A stretch of DNA of 64,000 nucleotides from Lysobacter capsici (GTDB lineage: Bacteria; Pseudomonadota; Gammaproteobacteria; Xanthomonadales; Xanthomonadaceae). The DNA is taken from NCBI RefSeq assembly GCF_014779555.2, contig NZ_CP094357.1:2542001-2606000 (forward strand). Reading direction: 5' to 3'. Made by a program: the position numbers and the translations under genes. The notes under the pieces were generated by a model, which did no database searches, was not told the DNA's origin, and worked only from the letters and a program-made list of their open reading frames with translations. Below, piece after piece: positions 1-9,488 of the stretch. Each line of letters begins with the position of its first letter. Within the stretch, counting starts at the first letter, position 1.

Positions 1-834
1 CAGCAGCTGCTGCTGCCATGCCGGCGAGATGTAGTGATGGCTCAGATCGATGCGCTCGATCGTGCCCAGGTTCGGGCTTTCGGCCAGCGCCTGCGCGCCG
101 ATGTCGCCGATGGTGCCCAGCGACAGGTCGAGCGTGCGCAGGCTTCCCAGCCAGGGTTGTTGGGCCAGCCACACCGCCAGTTCGTCGCTGATTTCCGAGT
201 CGCGCAGACCCAGGTAACGCAGGCGCTCGGGGCCGATCTGCGCGAGCAGACGCTGGTAGGTCTCAAGGCCGCCGTCGAAACCGTAGTTGTCGCTGCCCAG
301 CCACAGTTCCAGATGATTCAGCGCCGGCAGGGTCGAGGCCGCGATGGCCTCGACGATCGTCTTGGGCAGGCCGCCGCATTCGATCGCCAATTCTTCCAGC
401 GCGTCGTGCTGGAACGCCTGCAGCTCCAGGTCGCTCGAGCCGCGGATGCGCAGCGACTGCAGTTGCGGGAACGCGGCCAGCAGCGGGTTGTACGAGGTCT
501 GGATGATCCAGGAGATCTCGCAGTCCTCATAGGTCATGTCGCCGACGAACAGCGCCTTGAGCGCGGGCAGTTTGTCGCGGTATTCGATCAGCGCGTCGAG
601 ATAGCCCTGCGGGCTTTGCTCCTGCGCTTCGCTCCACGCGCCGATGATCAGCGCTTCCAGGGTGGACGGATCGACCTGGGCCAGGAAACTGTCGAGCAAG
701 TCGCGCTGGCTTTCGGCGCTGTCGTAATCCTGGGTGAGGCGATACACCACATCGCCGCCGGCGGGCTTGTCGCCCATGCTGAAGTTGACGACGCGTTTGC
801 CGCGGAAGATCTGCGAGTATTCGCCGATGGTCAC
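1..834 (-). CDS. STM4015 family leucine-rich protein (C-terminal part outside window)
   Basis: The frame is open on the minus strand from a GTG at 834 to the window edge (278 codons seen), so the C-terminus is missing. An AAGGAG sequence six bases upstream of the GTG decides the start. The protein has the features I associate with the STM4015 family: an acidic N-terminal part, then ALFVGDMTYEDCEISWI near residue 105, a GGLPKTIVEAI stretch and HLELWLGSDNYGFDGG, followed by degenerate leucine-rich repeats (LRYLGLRDSEISDELA, LRTLDLSLGTIGDIGAQAL). No signal peptide or membrane segment is seen, so it is probably cytoplasmic. The family has no established biochemical role; members often sit in STM4011-4018-like clusters, but the neighbours here do not show this. 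Family call fairly sure, function unknown. Confidence 0.8.
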   Translation of the reverse strand, partial: MTIGEYSQIFRGKRVVNFSMGDKPAGGDVVYRLTQDYDSAESQRDLLDSFLAQVDPSTLEALIIGAWSEAQEQSPQGYLDALIEYRDKLPALKALFVGDMTYEDCEISWIIQTSYNPLLAAFPQLQSLRIRGSSDLELQAFQHDALEELAIECGGLPKTIVEAIAASTLPALNHLELWLGSDNYGFDGGLETYQRLLAQIGPERLRYLGLRDSEISDELAVWLAQQPWLGSLRTLDLSLGTIGDIGAQALAESPNLGTIERIDLSHHYISPAWQQQLL

Positions 835-959
835 GTAGGGCTCCTTGCCTGAACTGCCGAAGAAGGCGCCAGCATAACCAAGGTCGGGTGTCGGGCGTAA
901 GCGCGGGCCGATGCGGCCGCGGGATTTTTCTCCGGCAGGCGCAAAGCGCAAAGTTTTTC

Positions 960-1049
960 GTAGGTGGGGCTTGAGCCCCGACGCCGCTCTCTCAGATCGC
1001 CGCGGGCTAAGCAGCATCTGATTGAACAGCGTCGGGGCTCAAACCCCAA
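960..1049. repeat. REP-like inverted repeat
   Basis: Two arms of about 19 bases (GGGGCTTGAGCCCCGACGC and its near-perfect reverse complement) face each other across roughly 50 bases. The arrangement matches the paired REP sequences common in intergenic DNA of Xanthomonadaceae. It lies downstream of the permease gene and upstream of the STM4015-type gene, where it could also act as a transcript-end structure. Confidence 0.6.
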
Positions 1050-1082
1050 CAGCACAAACCCGGACGGCTACGCGGCAGCCGG

Positions 1083-2480
1083 TCAGACCAACCCGGTCGC
1101 GTAGAACACGCCGATCACCACGAACACCGCCGCGGTCTTGATCAGGGTGATCGCGAACACGTCCTTGTAGGCCTGGCGATGGCTCAGCCCGGTCACCGCC
1201 AGCAAGGTGATCACCGCGCCGTTGTGCGGCAGGGTGTCCATGCCGCCCGACGCCATCGCGGCGACGCGGTGCAGCACTTCCATCGGGATGCCGGCGGCGT
1301 TGGCGTTGGCGATGAAGGTGTCGGCCATCGCCGCCAGGGCGATGCTCATGCCGCCGGAGGCCGAACCGGTGATGCCGGCCAGCGCGGTCACCGTGACCGC
1401 TTCGTTGACCAGCGGGTTGGGAATCGCGCCGAGCGCGTTGGCGACCACCAGGAACCCCGGCAGCGCCGCGATCACCGCGCCGAAACCGTACTCGCTGGCA
1501 GTGTTCATCGCCGCCAGCAGCGCGCCGCCGATCGCCGCCTTGCTGCCTTCGGCGAAGCGGGTCATGACCGGTTTCCAGGCGAACACGATCACCGCGGCGA
1601 TACCGATCAGCAAGGCGCCCTCGACCGCCCAGATCGCGGCTATCTTGGACACGTCCTGCACCACCGGCGCGGCGTCGCCGATCACCGCCGGATCGAAGCT
1701 GTGCTGTTTGCCGTAGGCCTGCGGCAGCCACACGCTGAAGCATTTGTTGGCCACGCCGACCAGCACCAGCGGCAGGATCGCCAGCAAGGGATGGGCGAGC
1801 TTGCCGCCTTCGAACGGCGCCGGTTCGTTGAGCAGATTCTCGCCGTAGCCTTCGCCGGCCTTGAGCGCCGCGCGCCGCCGCCAGTTCAAGTACGACAGGC
1901 CGACGATCAGGATGAACACGCCGCCGATCACGCCCAGCCACGGCGCGGCCCAGGTGTCGGTGCCGAAGAACGAGGTCGGGATGATGTTCTGGATCTGCGG
2001 CGTGCCCGGCAGCGCGTCCATGGTGAAGGTGAATGCGCCCAGGGCGATGGTGCCGGGGATCAGGCGCTTGGGGATGTCGCTCTGGCGGAACAGCTCGGCG
2101 GCGAACGGATACACCGCGAACACCACCACGAACAGCGACACCCCGCCGTAGGTCAGCAGCGCGCAGACCGCGACGATCGACAGCATCGCGCGTTCGCGGC
2201 CGAGCAGGCGGATGGTCGCGGCCACGATCGACTTGGAGAAGCCGGACAGTTCGATCAGCTTGCCGAAGATCGCGCCGAGCAGGAACACCGGGAAATACAG
2301 CTTGAGGAAGCCGACCATCTTGTCCATGAACAGGCCGGTGAACATCGGCGCGACCAGGGTCGGGTCGGTCAGCAGCACCGCGCCGAGCGCGGCCACCGGG
2401 GCGAACAGGATCACGCTGTGGCCGCGGTAGGCGACGTACATCAGGAAGCACAGAGCGGCCAGCACGATCAAAAACGCCAT
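1083..2480 (-). CDS. GntP family organic-acid/gluconate permease
   Basis: A 465-residue, very hydrophobic protein with about 12 membrane segments, starting MAFLIVLAALCFLMYVAYRG. GntP-type features include the FPVFLLGAIFGKLIELSG segment, the GGVSLFVVVFAVYPFA segment and the conserved TASEYGFGAVIAALPGF and GITGSASGGMSIAL stretches near the C-terminus. GntP permeases are proton symporters for gluconate or related hydroxy acids in the inner membrane; the substrate here cannot be read from sequence. The start at 2480 is chosen because the upstream extension in the same frame (to 2543) adds a polar, arginine-rich stretch before the first helix. The gene is divergent from a TonB-dependent receptor, which suggests a paired outer- and inner-membrane uptake route for one substrate (inference). 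Confidence 0.85.
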   Translation of the reverse strand: MAFLIVLAALCFLMYVAYRGHSVILFAPVAALGAVLLTDPTLVAPMFTGLFMDKMVGFLKLYFPVFLLGAIFGKLIELSGFSKSIVAATIRLLGRERAMLSIVAVCALLTYGGVSLFVVVFAVYPFAAELFRQSDIPKRLIPGTIALGAFTFTMDALPGTPQIQNIIPTSFFGTDTWAAPWLGVIGGVFILIVGLSYLNWRRRAALKAGEGYGENLLNEPAPFEGGKLAHPLLAILPLVLVGVANKCFSVWLPQAYGKQHSFDPAVIGDAAPVVQDVSKIAAIWAVEGALLIGIAAVIVFAWKPVMTRFAEGSKAAIGGALLAAMNTASEYGFGAVIAALPGFLVVANALGAIPNPLVNEAVTVTALAGITGSASGGMSIALAAMADTFIANANAAGIPMEVLHRVAAMASGGMDTLPHNGAVITLLAVTGLSHRQAYKDVFAITLIKTAAVFVVIGVFYATGLV

Positions 2481-2828
2481 CGATTCGATTCCCCAGCGGA
2501 CAGCGCGGGCTGCGGTGCCCGACGCTGCGCGCAGTGTCGGCATGCGCGGCCGGGCGGGGCATTGTCCGAAGGTACAGCTGCCGGTGGCGGCGGCGGGCTC
2601 CTAGGCTTTGCCCGGTAACGGGGGAGCTCGCCTCCACCGACGTCGTTGCAGGACCGGCATGGACGCCGCGCACGGATGCGGGCCGCCGATCGCGTGTCAG
2701 GCGCGAACACCGCGGCTTGTATCGCAAGGCGATGCACGCGACAACGACGGCGGTGGCGGCGATGCAACCGCTCGCGCGCAGGCTTCAGGCCGCGCTTGGC
2801 GCCATTTGGGTTAGGGGAGAGGACATAC
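2481..2828. other. Divergent intergenic region between permease and receptor
   Basis: About 350 bases separate the two divergent genes and should hold both promoters. A purine-rich GGGGAGAGGA ribosome-binding site just before 2829 serves the receptor. I recognise no convincing operator palindrome. Confidence 0.5.
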
Positions 2829-5072
2829 GTGAGTACATGTAAGGTGAAAGCGCGCAAGCAGATCCAGCGTCAGGGCTTGTGCCTGGCCATCGCCGCGGCC
2901 TTGCTGGCGCCGGCCGCTTGGGCGCAGGACGCCGCGCCGGAGCCGGCGCAGGCCAAGACCCTCGGCGGGGTCACGGTGACCGCGCGCAAACGCGAGGAAA
3001 CCCTGCAGGAAGTGCCGGTCGCGATCACCGCGTTCACGGCCGAGTCGCTGGACCGGATGAACATCGAGGACCTCAGCGATCTCGACGCGCAGGTGCCGAA
3101 TCTGACGATCTACGCCGCGCGCGGATCGAGCAGCACCATCACCGCCTACATCCGCGGCGTCGGCCAGTCCGATCCGCTGTGGGGCGTGGACCCGGGCGTG
3201 GGCATCTACATGGACGATGTCTACATCGCCCGACCGCAGGGCGCATTGCTCGACGTGTTCGACGTGGAGCGCATCGAAGTGCTACGCGGCCCGCAGGGCA
3301 CCTTGTACGGCAAGAACACCATCGGCGGCGCGATCAAGTACATCTCGCGCGGCCTGCCGACCTCGCTCGACGGCTTCGCCTCGGTCACGGTCGGCAACTA
3401 CGGTCAGCTGGACGTCAAAGCCGCGGTCGCCGGCCCGATCGGCGGCAGCACCCAGGGCGGCGACGCCACCTTGCGCGGCCGCATCTCGGTCGCCAGCCTC
3501 AACCGCGACGGCTTCGGCGAGAACGTGGTCACCAAGCAGGAGGTCAGCGACAAGGAAGTGCTGGCGTTGCGCGGCAACCTCGGCGCCTACGTCAGCGACG
3601 CGCTCGACATTCAATTCGCGTTCGACTGGATGGACGACCAGTCCGGCGTGCGCGGCGCCAGGATGCTCGCGCCCAACCGCTTCGCCCCGGGCACCGCGCC
3701 GCTGGATTCGCGCTACGACATCCGCAGCGGCATGCCCAACATCAACGACACCACGATCAAGGGCGCCTCGGCGACGGTCAACTGGCGCGCCAGCGAGGAC
3801 TGGAGCTTCAAGTACGTGCTGGCCAAGCGCGAGTCCGATACCGAGACCAACATCGACTTCGACACCCTGCAGAACAAGATCGCCGACGTGAAGGCGTTCT
3901 ACAGCGATCAGCAGGTCAGCCACGAACTGCAGGCGAACTTTGATGGCGGCGGCCGCGCCCGCGGCGTGATGGGCATCTACGCCTTCGACGGCGAAGCCGG
4001 CGGGCAGGTGCTCAACAACTTCTTCAACCTCAGCTTCGGCGACACCCAGGGCACGGTCTATACCGAATCCATCGCCGCCTACGCCGACTGGACGTTCGAT
4101 CTGACCGACAAGCTCAAGCTCGACGTCGGCGCGCGCTACACCGACGAGGACAAGCGCGCCAAGGTGCTCAACCGTGGTTATCGCGACGCCAGCTTCACCA
4201 TTCCCAACGGCGCGGTCGCGGCCAACTTCGACCGCAAGATCAACTTCAAGAACACCTCGCCGAAGGTCTCGCTGGATTACCAGATCGCGCCCGACATCCT
4301 GCTGTACGGCCTGGCCACGCGCGGCTTCAAGTCCGGCGGTTACAACATCCGCGCCCAGGCCACGGCGGTGCCGCGTTCGGCCGAGCCGTTCGACGACGAG
4401 GTCGTCGACAGCTACGAAGTCGGCAGCAAGATGGCGTTCTTCGACCAGCGCCTGTTCCTGAACCTGTCGTACTTCCACAACAAGTACAAGGACATCCAGC
4501 TGTCGGTGTTCACCTCCTACGACAGCAACGGCGACGGCACCAACGACGCGTTCTTCGGCGATTTCACCAACGCCGGTTCCGGCACCGTGCAGGGCCTGGA
4601 AGTCGAGTACCAGTGGCTGCCGAACGAGCATTGGCTGATCTCGGGCAACCTCGCCTGGCTCGACGCCAAGTACGACGAGTTCCTGTACGCCGGCGTCAAC
4701 ATCGCCAACGAGCAGGAATTCACCAACGCGCCCGAGTTCTCCGGCGCCTTGAACGTGGAGTACCGCACCGATCTGTCCGACGGCAGCAACCTGTCGGCGC
4801 GGGTGGGCTACAGCTACCAGAGCGACGTGATCGCCACCACCGAGATCGTGCGCACCGGCGCCTTGCCGATCACTCAGGACGGTTACGGCCTGATCAATGC
4901 CGGCGTGACCTGGAAGAGCAAGGGGCCGTGGAGCCTGTCCTTGCAGGGCAGCAATCTGGCCGACAAGGAGTATCGGACCACGGGGTACAGCTTGAACTCG
5001 GCGCTGGGCGTTTACACCGGGTTCTATGGGGCGCCGCGGCAGTATTCCTTGTCCATGAAGTACGACTTCTGA
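2829..5072 (+). CDS. TonB-dependent outer-membrane receptor
   Basis: A 747-residue protein with a signal peptide (cleavage after AAWAQ, near residue 35). The plug domain follows: VTVTARKREETLQEVPVAIT, then IRGVGQSDPLWGVDPGVGIY with a VYIARPQGALLDVFDVERIE and VLRGPQGTLYGKNTIGGAI core. A 22-strand-type beta-barrel runs to the C-terminus, which ends in aromatic YSLSMKYDF as expected for BAM-dependent insertion. The GTG start at 2829 follows a strong GGGGAGAGGA site; upstream in-frame codons to 2646 read as arginine-rich noise. TonB receptors import scarce ligands (siderophores, carbohydrates, oligomers) using ExbBD-TonB energy. The plug resembles the large group of proteobacterial receptors whose ligands are unassigned. 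Divergence from the GntP permease hints at a sugar-acid or organic-acid ligand (inference only). Confidence 0.9.
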   Translation: MSTCKVKARKQIQRQGLCLAIAAALLAPAAWAQDAAPEPAQAKTLGGVTVTARKREETLQEVPVAITAFTAESLDRMNIEDLSDLDAQVPNLTIYAARGSSSTITAYIRGVGQSDPLWGVDPGVGIYMDDVYIARPQGALLDVFDVERIEVLRGPQGTLYGKNTIGGAIKYISRGLPTSLDGFASVTVGNYGQLDVKAAVAGPIGGSTQGGDATLRGRISVASLNRDGFGENVVTKQEVSDKEVLALRGNLGAYVSDALDIQFAFDWMDDQSGVRGARMLAPNRFAPGTAPLDSRYDIRSGMPNINDTTIKGASATVNWRASEDWSFKYVLAKRESDTETNIDFDTLQNKIADVKAFYSDQQVSHELQANFDGGGRARGVMGIYAFDGEAGGQVLNNFFNLSFGDTQGTVYTESIAAYADWTFDLTDKLKLDVGARYTDEDKRAKVLNRGYRDASFTIPNGAVAANFDRKINFKNTSPKVSLDYQIAPDILLYGLATRGFKSGGYNIRAQATAVPRSAEPFDDEVVDSYEVGSKMAFFDQRLFLNLSYFHNKYKDIQLSVFTSYDSNGDGTNDAFFGDFTNAGSGTVQGLEVEYQWLPNEHWLISGNLAWLDAKYDEFLYAGVNIANEQEFTNAPEFSGALNVEYRTDLSDGSNLSARVGYSYQSDVIATTEIVRTGALPITQDGYGLINAGVTWKSKGPWSLSLQGSNLADKEYRTTGYSLNSALGVYTGFYGAPRQYSLSMKYDF

Positions 5073-5131
5073 TCGGCTGAGGCGGCCGCGGTGTTCGCGG
5101 TCGTGGGGTGACGATCATCGGCTTGGGCGAA

Positions 5132-5165
5132 CCTCCGCTTGGAAGAGCGGGGGTTTTGCTTTTTG
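5132..5165 (+). terminator. Rho-independent terminator of the TonB receptor gene
   Basis: An 8-bp stem (CCTCCGCT with AGCGGGGG, one G-T pair) has a six-base loop and is followed by TTTTGCTTTTT. It lies 60 bases after the receptor stop codon. Confidence 0.75.
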
Positions 5166-5187
5166 GGTGGGGTGTTGGTTGCGGGGT

Positions 5188-5248
5188 GACAGCAAGAGCA
5201 AAAGCGACAGCAAAAGCGACAGCAAAAGCGACAGCAAAAGCGACAGCA

Positions 5249-5255
<7 letters not shown>
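5188..5255. repeat. 12-bp tandem repeat (AGCAAAAGCGAC)
   Basis: About five near-perfect copies of a 12-base unit run directly into the left arm of the C/G-run palindromic element at 5249. The array is non-coding. Confidence 0.85.
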
Positions 5256-5680
<425 letters not shown>

Positions 5681-5802
5681 CCGCTCAAGCCACTACGTAA
5701 TCTCCTCCCGCATCAGCACCCAAACCCAAACCCACAGCACCGACGCAGCACCCAAGGCCACTCCCCGCGCTATCCTCCGCCGATGCGCCTCCGCCCCCCG
5801 CC

Positions 5803-8800
5803 ATGCTGAGCCTCACCACCGTCGCCCTGGCCAGCCTGGCCTGGCTGGCGCTGATGTTCGGCACGGCGTTGTTCGCCGAGCGCCGGCCGGCGGTGCTGGC
5901 CAAACACTGGCGGCATATCTACGCGCTGTCGCTCGCGGTGCATTGCACCTCGTGGACCTTCTACGGCACCGTCACCCAGGCCGCGCGCTACGGCTGGCCG
6001 CTGCCGCCGACCTTCCTCGGCTCGATCCTGTTCTACGCGCTCGCGCTGAGCTTCATGGTCAAGCTGGTCAAGCTGGCGCGCGAGACCAATGCGACCTCGC
6101 TCGCCGACCTGATCGCCACGCGCCTGGGCAAGGACGCGTGGCTGGCGGCGATCGTCACCCTGGTCGCCGCGCTCGGTCTGATTCCCTACATCGCGCTGCA
6201 ATTGAAAGCGGTGGCGATGAGCTTCGCGATGCTCACCACCCAGGCCACCGACGGCGTCGCCTCGCCGGCGTGGCGCGACAGCGCGCTGTACGTGGCGCTG
6301 GCGATGGCCTTGTTCGCGATGCTGTTCGGCACCCGCCGGGCCAGCGCGGCCGAGCACAATCGCGGGCTGGTGCTGGCGATGGCGTTCGAGTCGGTGTTCA
6401 AGCTCGCCGCGATGCTCGCGCTCGGCGCGTTCGTCTGGTTCGGCCTCGACGATCTGCCCAAGGCCGCGATCCAGGCCGCGCCGACACCACCGGCCGGCGG
6501 GTTCGCGCCGCTGGTGCTGCTCGGCGGGCTGGCGATGTTCATCCTGCCGCATCAGTTCCATGTCGCCGTGGTCGAATGCCGCGACGAAGACGACGTGCGC
6601 ACCGCGCGCTGGCAGTTCCCTCTGTATTTGTTGTTGATCGCTTTGCCGGTGCTGCCGTTGGCCAAGGTCGGCCAGTCGCTGCTCGGCGCGCAGGTGCCGT
6701 CGGATCTGTACGTGCTCGCATTGCCGCTGTCGCAAGGGCACGAGGGTCTGGCCTTGTTCGCGTTTCTCGGCGGCCTCAGCGCGGCCACCGGCATGGTCGT
6801 GGTCAGCACCCTGACCTTGAGCCTGATGATCGGTAACCACTGGTTCGCGCCGAATCTGCTGCGCGGTTCGTGGGCGCGCAATCGCGACCTGCGCGGACGG
6901 GTGCTGGCGCTGCGCCGCGGCGGCATCGTCGCGATCATGCTGCTCGCGTGGGGCTACAGCCGCCTGATCGCCGGCAGCGAAGCGCTGGCCGATGTCGGCG
7001 CGGTGTCGTTCTCGGCCTTGGCGACCTTGGCGCCGGCGCTGGCGTTCGCGGTGTGGCGGCCGCAGACGCCGCCGCGCGCGGCGATCGTCGGTATCGCCGC
7101 GGGCTTCGCCGCCTGGGCCTGGGTGTTGCTGCTGCCGATGTTGTACGAAGCGCGCGGCTTGTCGCCGGCCTGGTTGTTTGAGGGGCCGCTCGGGTGGTCG
7201 TGGCTCGCGCCGGAAAGCCTGTTCGGCCTGACCGGCTGGAGCCGGCTCGGCCGCGCGGTCGGCGCCAGCCTGTTTCTCGGCGCGTTGGCGACCGTGCTCG
7301 CGGCGATGTGGCGGCGCGAACTGCCGCGCAGCGCGCGGCGCGGGCTGGATGCGCAGACGCTGCGCGACGCCGGCCTGCGCTTTTTGCCGCGCGAACGCGT
7401 CGCCCAGTTGCTGCACGACGCGCCGGCCGGGCATCCGGTCGCCGCGGCGATCGAGGCCGAACTCGAACGCGAACTCGCCGCGGTGCTGGGCTCGTCCTCG
7501 GCGCGGGTACTGCTGGACGCGGCGCGTCGCGAGGCCGGGCGCGATCTGGACACGGTCGCGGCGATCGTCGGCGAAGCCTCGGCCGACCTGCGCTTCAACC
7601 AGCGCGTGCTGGAAGCGGCGTTGCAGAACATGAGCCAGGGCATCAGCGTGGTCGACGCGCAATTGCGCCTGGTCGCGTGGAATCGCCGCTACGCCGAACT
7701 GTTCGGCTATCCGCCCGAGTTGTTGCAGGTGGGCCGACCGATCGCCGATCTCGCGCGCTGGGCGATGCAGCGTCTGCCGCCGGTCGAGGATCTCGAACGC
7801 GCCTTGCAGCGGCGTCTGGCGTTCATGCGCGCCGGCACCCCGCATCTGTCCGAGCGCGTGTTCGCCGACGGCAGCATCATCGAAATCCGCGGCAACCCGA
7901 TGCCCGGCGGCGGTTTCGTCGCGACCTTCACTGATGTCACCGCGTTCCGCCGCGCCGAGGCCGGGTTGATCCAGGCCAACGAAACCCTGGAGCAGCGCGT
8001 GGTCGAACGCACCGCCGATCTGCAGGTGGCCACGCGCGAGGCCGAGCGCGCCAACGAGGCCAAGAGCCGCTTTCTCGCCGCGGTCGGTCACGATCTGATG
8101 CAGCCGCTGCACGCCGCGCAATTGTTCACCGACGCGCTGGCGCAGCAACTCGATCAGCCGACTCAGCGCGAGACCGCGACCCAGATCGCCGGCGCGCTGG
8201 AATCCACCGGCGATCTGCTCAACGGCCTGCTGGACATGTCGCGCCTGCAGGCCGGCGGCCTGGTGCCGCAACCGCGCGAATTTCCGCTGGCCGAAGTGCT
8301 GGAACCGCTGGCCTCGGAATTCGGCGCGATCGCCGCCGCGCGCGGGCTGCGCTTTCGCTATGTCGCTTCGCGTGCGTGGACTTGCAGCGACCCGCAGTTG
8401 CTGCGCCGCGTATTGCAGAATTTCCTCGCCAACGCGGTGCGTTACACCGCCAGCGGCCGGGTGCTGCTCGGCGTGCGCCGGCGCGAGGGCGGCTTGTCGA
8501 TCGAAGTGCACGACAGCGGCCCGGGCATCGAACCGGCGATGCAGCGGGTGATGTTCGAAGAGTTCCGCCGCGGCGAAAACGCGCCGGGGCAGGGCCTCGG
8601 GCTGGGGCTGTCGATCGCCGACCGCATCGCCGATCTGCTGCATGCGCCGCTGACCCTGCACAGCCGTCTCGGCCACGGCACCGCGTTCGCGGTGCGCTTG
8701 CCGCGCACGCCGACGCCGACGCCGATGCATGCGAGCTCGGCCGCGCATGGCGCCGCGCCGGGCGCGCTCGCGTTCGGCCTGCGCGGCATGCAGGTGCTCG

Positions 8801-9159
8801 CGGTCGATAACGATCCGCAGGCCTTGTCGGCCTTGTCGGAAGTGCTGCGGCGCTGGGGCTGCGAGGTGGTCACCGCGGCCGATGCCGAAGGCGCGCGCCG
8901 GGCGATGCGCGAACATGCCGCCGGCTTGTGGCTGTTCGATTTCCATCTCGATCACGACGACACCGGGCTGGCGTTGGCGCAGCGCCTGAGCGCGGAGTTC
9001 GGCGCGCGCCCGACCTTGCTGTTGAGCGCCGACGGCGGCGCCGGCGTGCGTCAGGCGGTGCATGCGGCGGGCTTGTCGTTGTTGACCAAGCCGGTCAAGC
9101 CGCTGGCGCTGAAGTCGGTGCTGGATCGGTTGCTGGCGGCCGGCGGGATGGAGCGCTGA
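5803..9159 (+). CDS. crbS: CrbS-like hybrid sensor histidine kinase with sodium:solute symporter domain
   Basis: A 1118-residue hybrid kinase. Residues 1-510 form a membrane domain of about 12-13 helices of the SLC5/SSS type (SWTFYGTVTQAARYGWPLPP, LVALGLIPYIALQLKA-like segments). A PAS domain follows near 604 (NMSQGISVVDAQLRLVAWNR), then a short coiled coil. The HisKA domain carries phospho-acceptor His763 in GHDLMQPLHA, the ATPase domain has the DSGPGI and GLGLGLSI boxes, and a C-terminal receiver carries phospho-acceptor Asp1046 in LFDFHLD. This order matches CrbS and related symporter-linked kinases. In Vibrio and Pseudomonas, CrbS with its LuxR-type partner controls acetyl-CoA synthetase and acetate use. 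The partner gene lies convergently 330 bases downstream. Acetate control is inference from architecture and pairing. Confidence 0.85.
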   Translation: MLSLTTVALASLAWLALMFGTALFAERRPAVLAKHWRHIYALSLAVHCTSWTFYGTVTQAARYGWPLPPTFLGSILFYALALSFMVKLVKLARETNATSLADLIATRLGKDAWLAAIVTLVAALGLIPYIALQLKAVAMSFAMLTTQATDGVASPAWRDSALYVALAMALFAMLFGTRRASAAEHNRGLVLAMAFESVFKLAAMLALGAFVWFGLDDLPKAAIQAAPTPPAGGFAPLVLLGGLAMFILPHQFHVAVVECRDEDDVRTARWQFPLYLLLIALPVLPLAKVGQSLLGAQVPSDLYVLALPLSQGHEGLALFAFLGGLSAATGMVVVSTLTLSLMIGNHWFAPNLLRGSWARNRDLRGRVLALRRGGIVAIMLLAWGYSRLIAGSEALADVGAVSFSALATLAPALAFAVWRPQTPPRAAIVGIAAGFAAWAWVLLLPMLYEARGLSPAWLFEGPLGWSWLAPESLFGLTGWSRLGRAVGASLFLGALATVLAAMWRRELPRSARRGLDAQTLRDAGLRFLPRERVAQLLHDAPAGHPVAAAIEAELERELAAVLGSSSARVLLDAARREAGRDLDTVAAIVGEASADLRFNQRVLEAALQNMSQGISVVDAQLRLVAWNRRYAELFGYPPELLQVGRPIADLARWAMQRLPPVEDLERALQRRLAFMRAGTPHLSERVFADGSIIEIRGNPMPGGGFVATFTDVTAFRRAEAGLIQANETLEQRVVERTADLQVATREAERANEAKSRFLAAVGHDLMQPLHAAQLFTDALAQQLDQPTQRETATQIAGALESTGDLLNGLLDMSRLQAGGLVPQPREFPLAEVLEPLASEFGAIAAARGLRFRYVASRAWTCSDPQLLRRVLQNFLANAVRYTASGRVLLGVRRREGGLSIEVHDSGPGIEPAMQRVMFEEFRRGENAPGQGLGLGLSIADRIADLLHAPLTLHSRLGHGTAFAVRLPRTPTPTPMHASSAAHGAAPGALAFGLRGMQVLAVDNDPQALSALSEVLRRWGCEVVTAADAEGARRAMREHAAGLWLFDFHLDHDDTGLALAQRLSAEFGARPTLLLSADGGAGVRQAVHAAGLSLLTKPVKPLALKSVLDRLLAAGGMER

Positions 9160-9488
9160 CGGCGACATCGCCCGCGTCGTCGGCGCGATGGATGCGGCCC
9201 GCGCCGGCGCGTGTGTCCGGTTCGGCCGCGAACCAGCGTTGATGCGCCCGGACCGGCGCCGGGGCGGCAGCGTCCGACCGTTCATCGTGTTGTGGAAGTC
9301 AGGCGATGGGCGTGGTCATTTTTTAGCCAACCCTCTTGCAATGCTTGTGCAGCAACGTATTCCGGGGCCGCACCGGGTTCTGTCCGCAGGTTTGTCCACA
9401 GGCTGTGTGGACAACCTCGGCCGGGATGGCCCCGTCGCGGTACTTGACGGATGGCGCGCTGATTGGCAGGCGAGGGCGCCGGCCGCGG
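9160..9488. other. Convergent intergenic region crbS/crbR
   Basis: No coding potential. It contains the palindrome at 9392-9414 (TTGTCCACA, five bases, TGTGGACAA), which could form a bidirectional transcript-end hairpin although no T-run follows. Nothing else is recognised. Confidence 0.5.

Noticed and set aside
831-1055. 74-codon minus-strand frame over the REP at 960-1049
   Set aside because: It runs across the inverted repeat and has no coding features.
1179-2618. 479-codon plus-strand frame opposite the permease gene
   Set aside because: Composition is His/Arg/Gln-rich noise typical of the antisense of a high-GC membrane-protein gene; the minus-strand GntP permease explains the region.
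5770-9285. 1171-codon minus-strand frame opposite the sensor kinase
   Set aside because: It is the antisense shadow of crbS, rich in Arg/Gln/Ala without domains.
9392-9414. Replication origin indicated by DnaA-like boxes
   Set aside because: Only one inverted pair, no AT-rich unwinding region and no dnaA/dnaN/gyrB neighbours.
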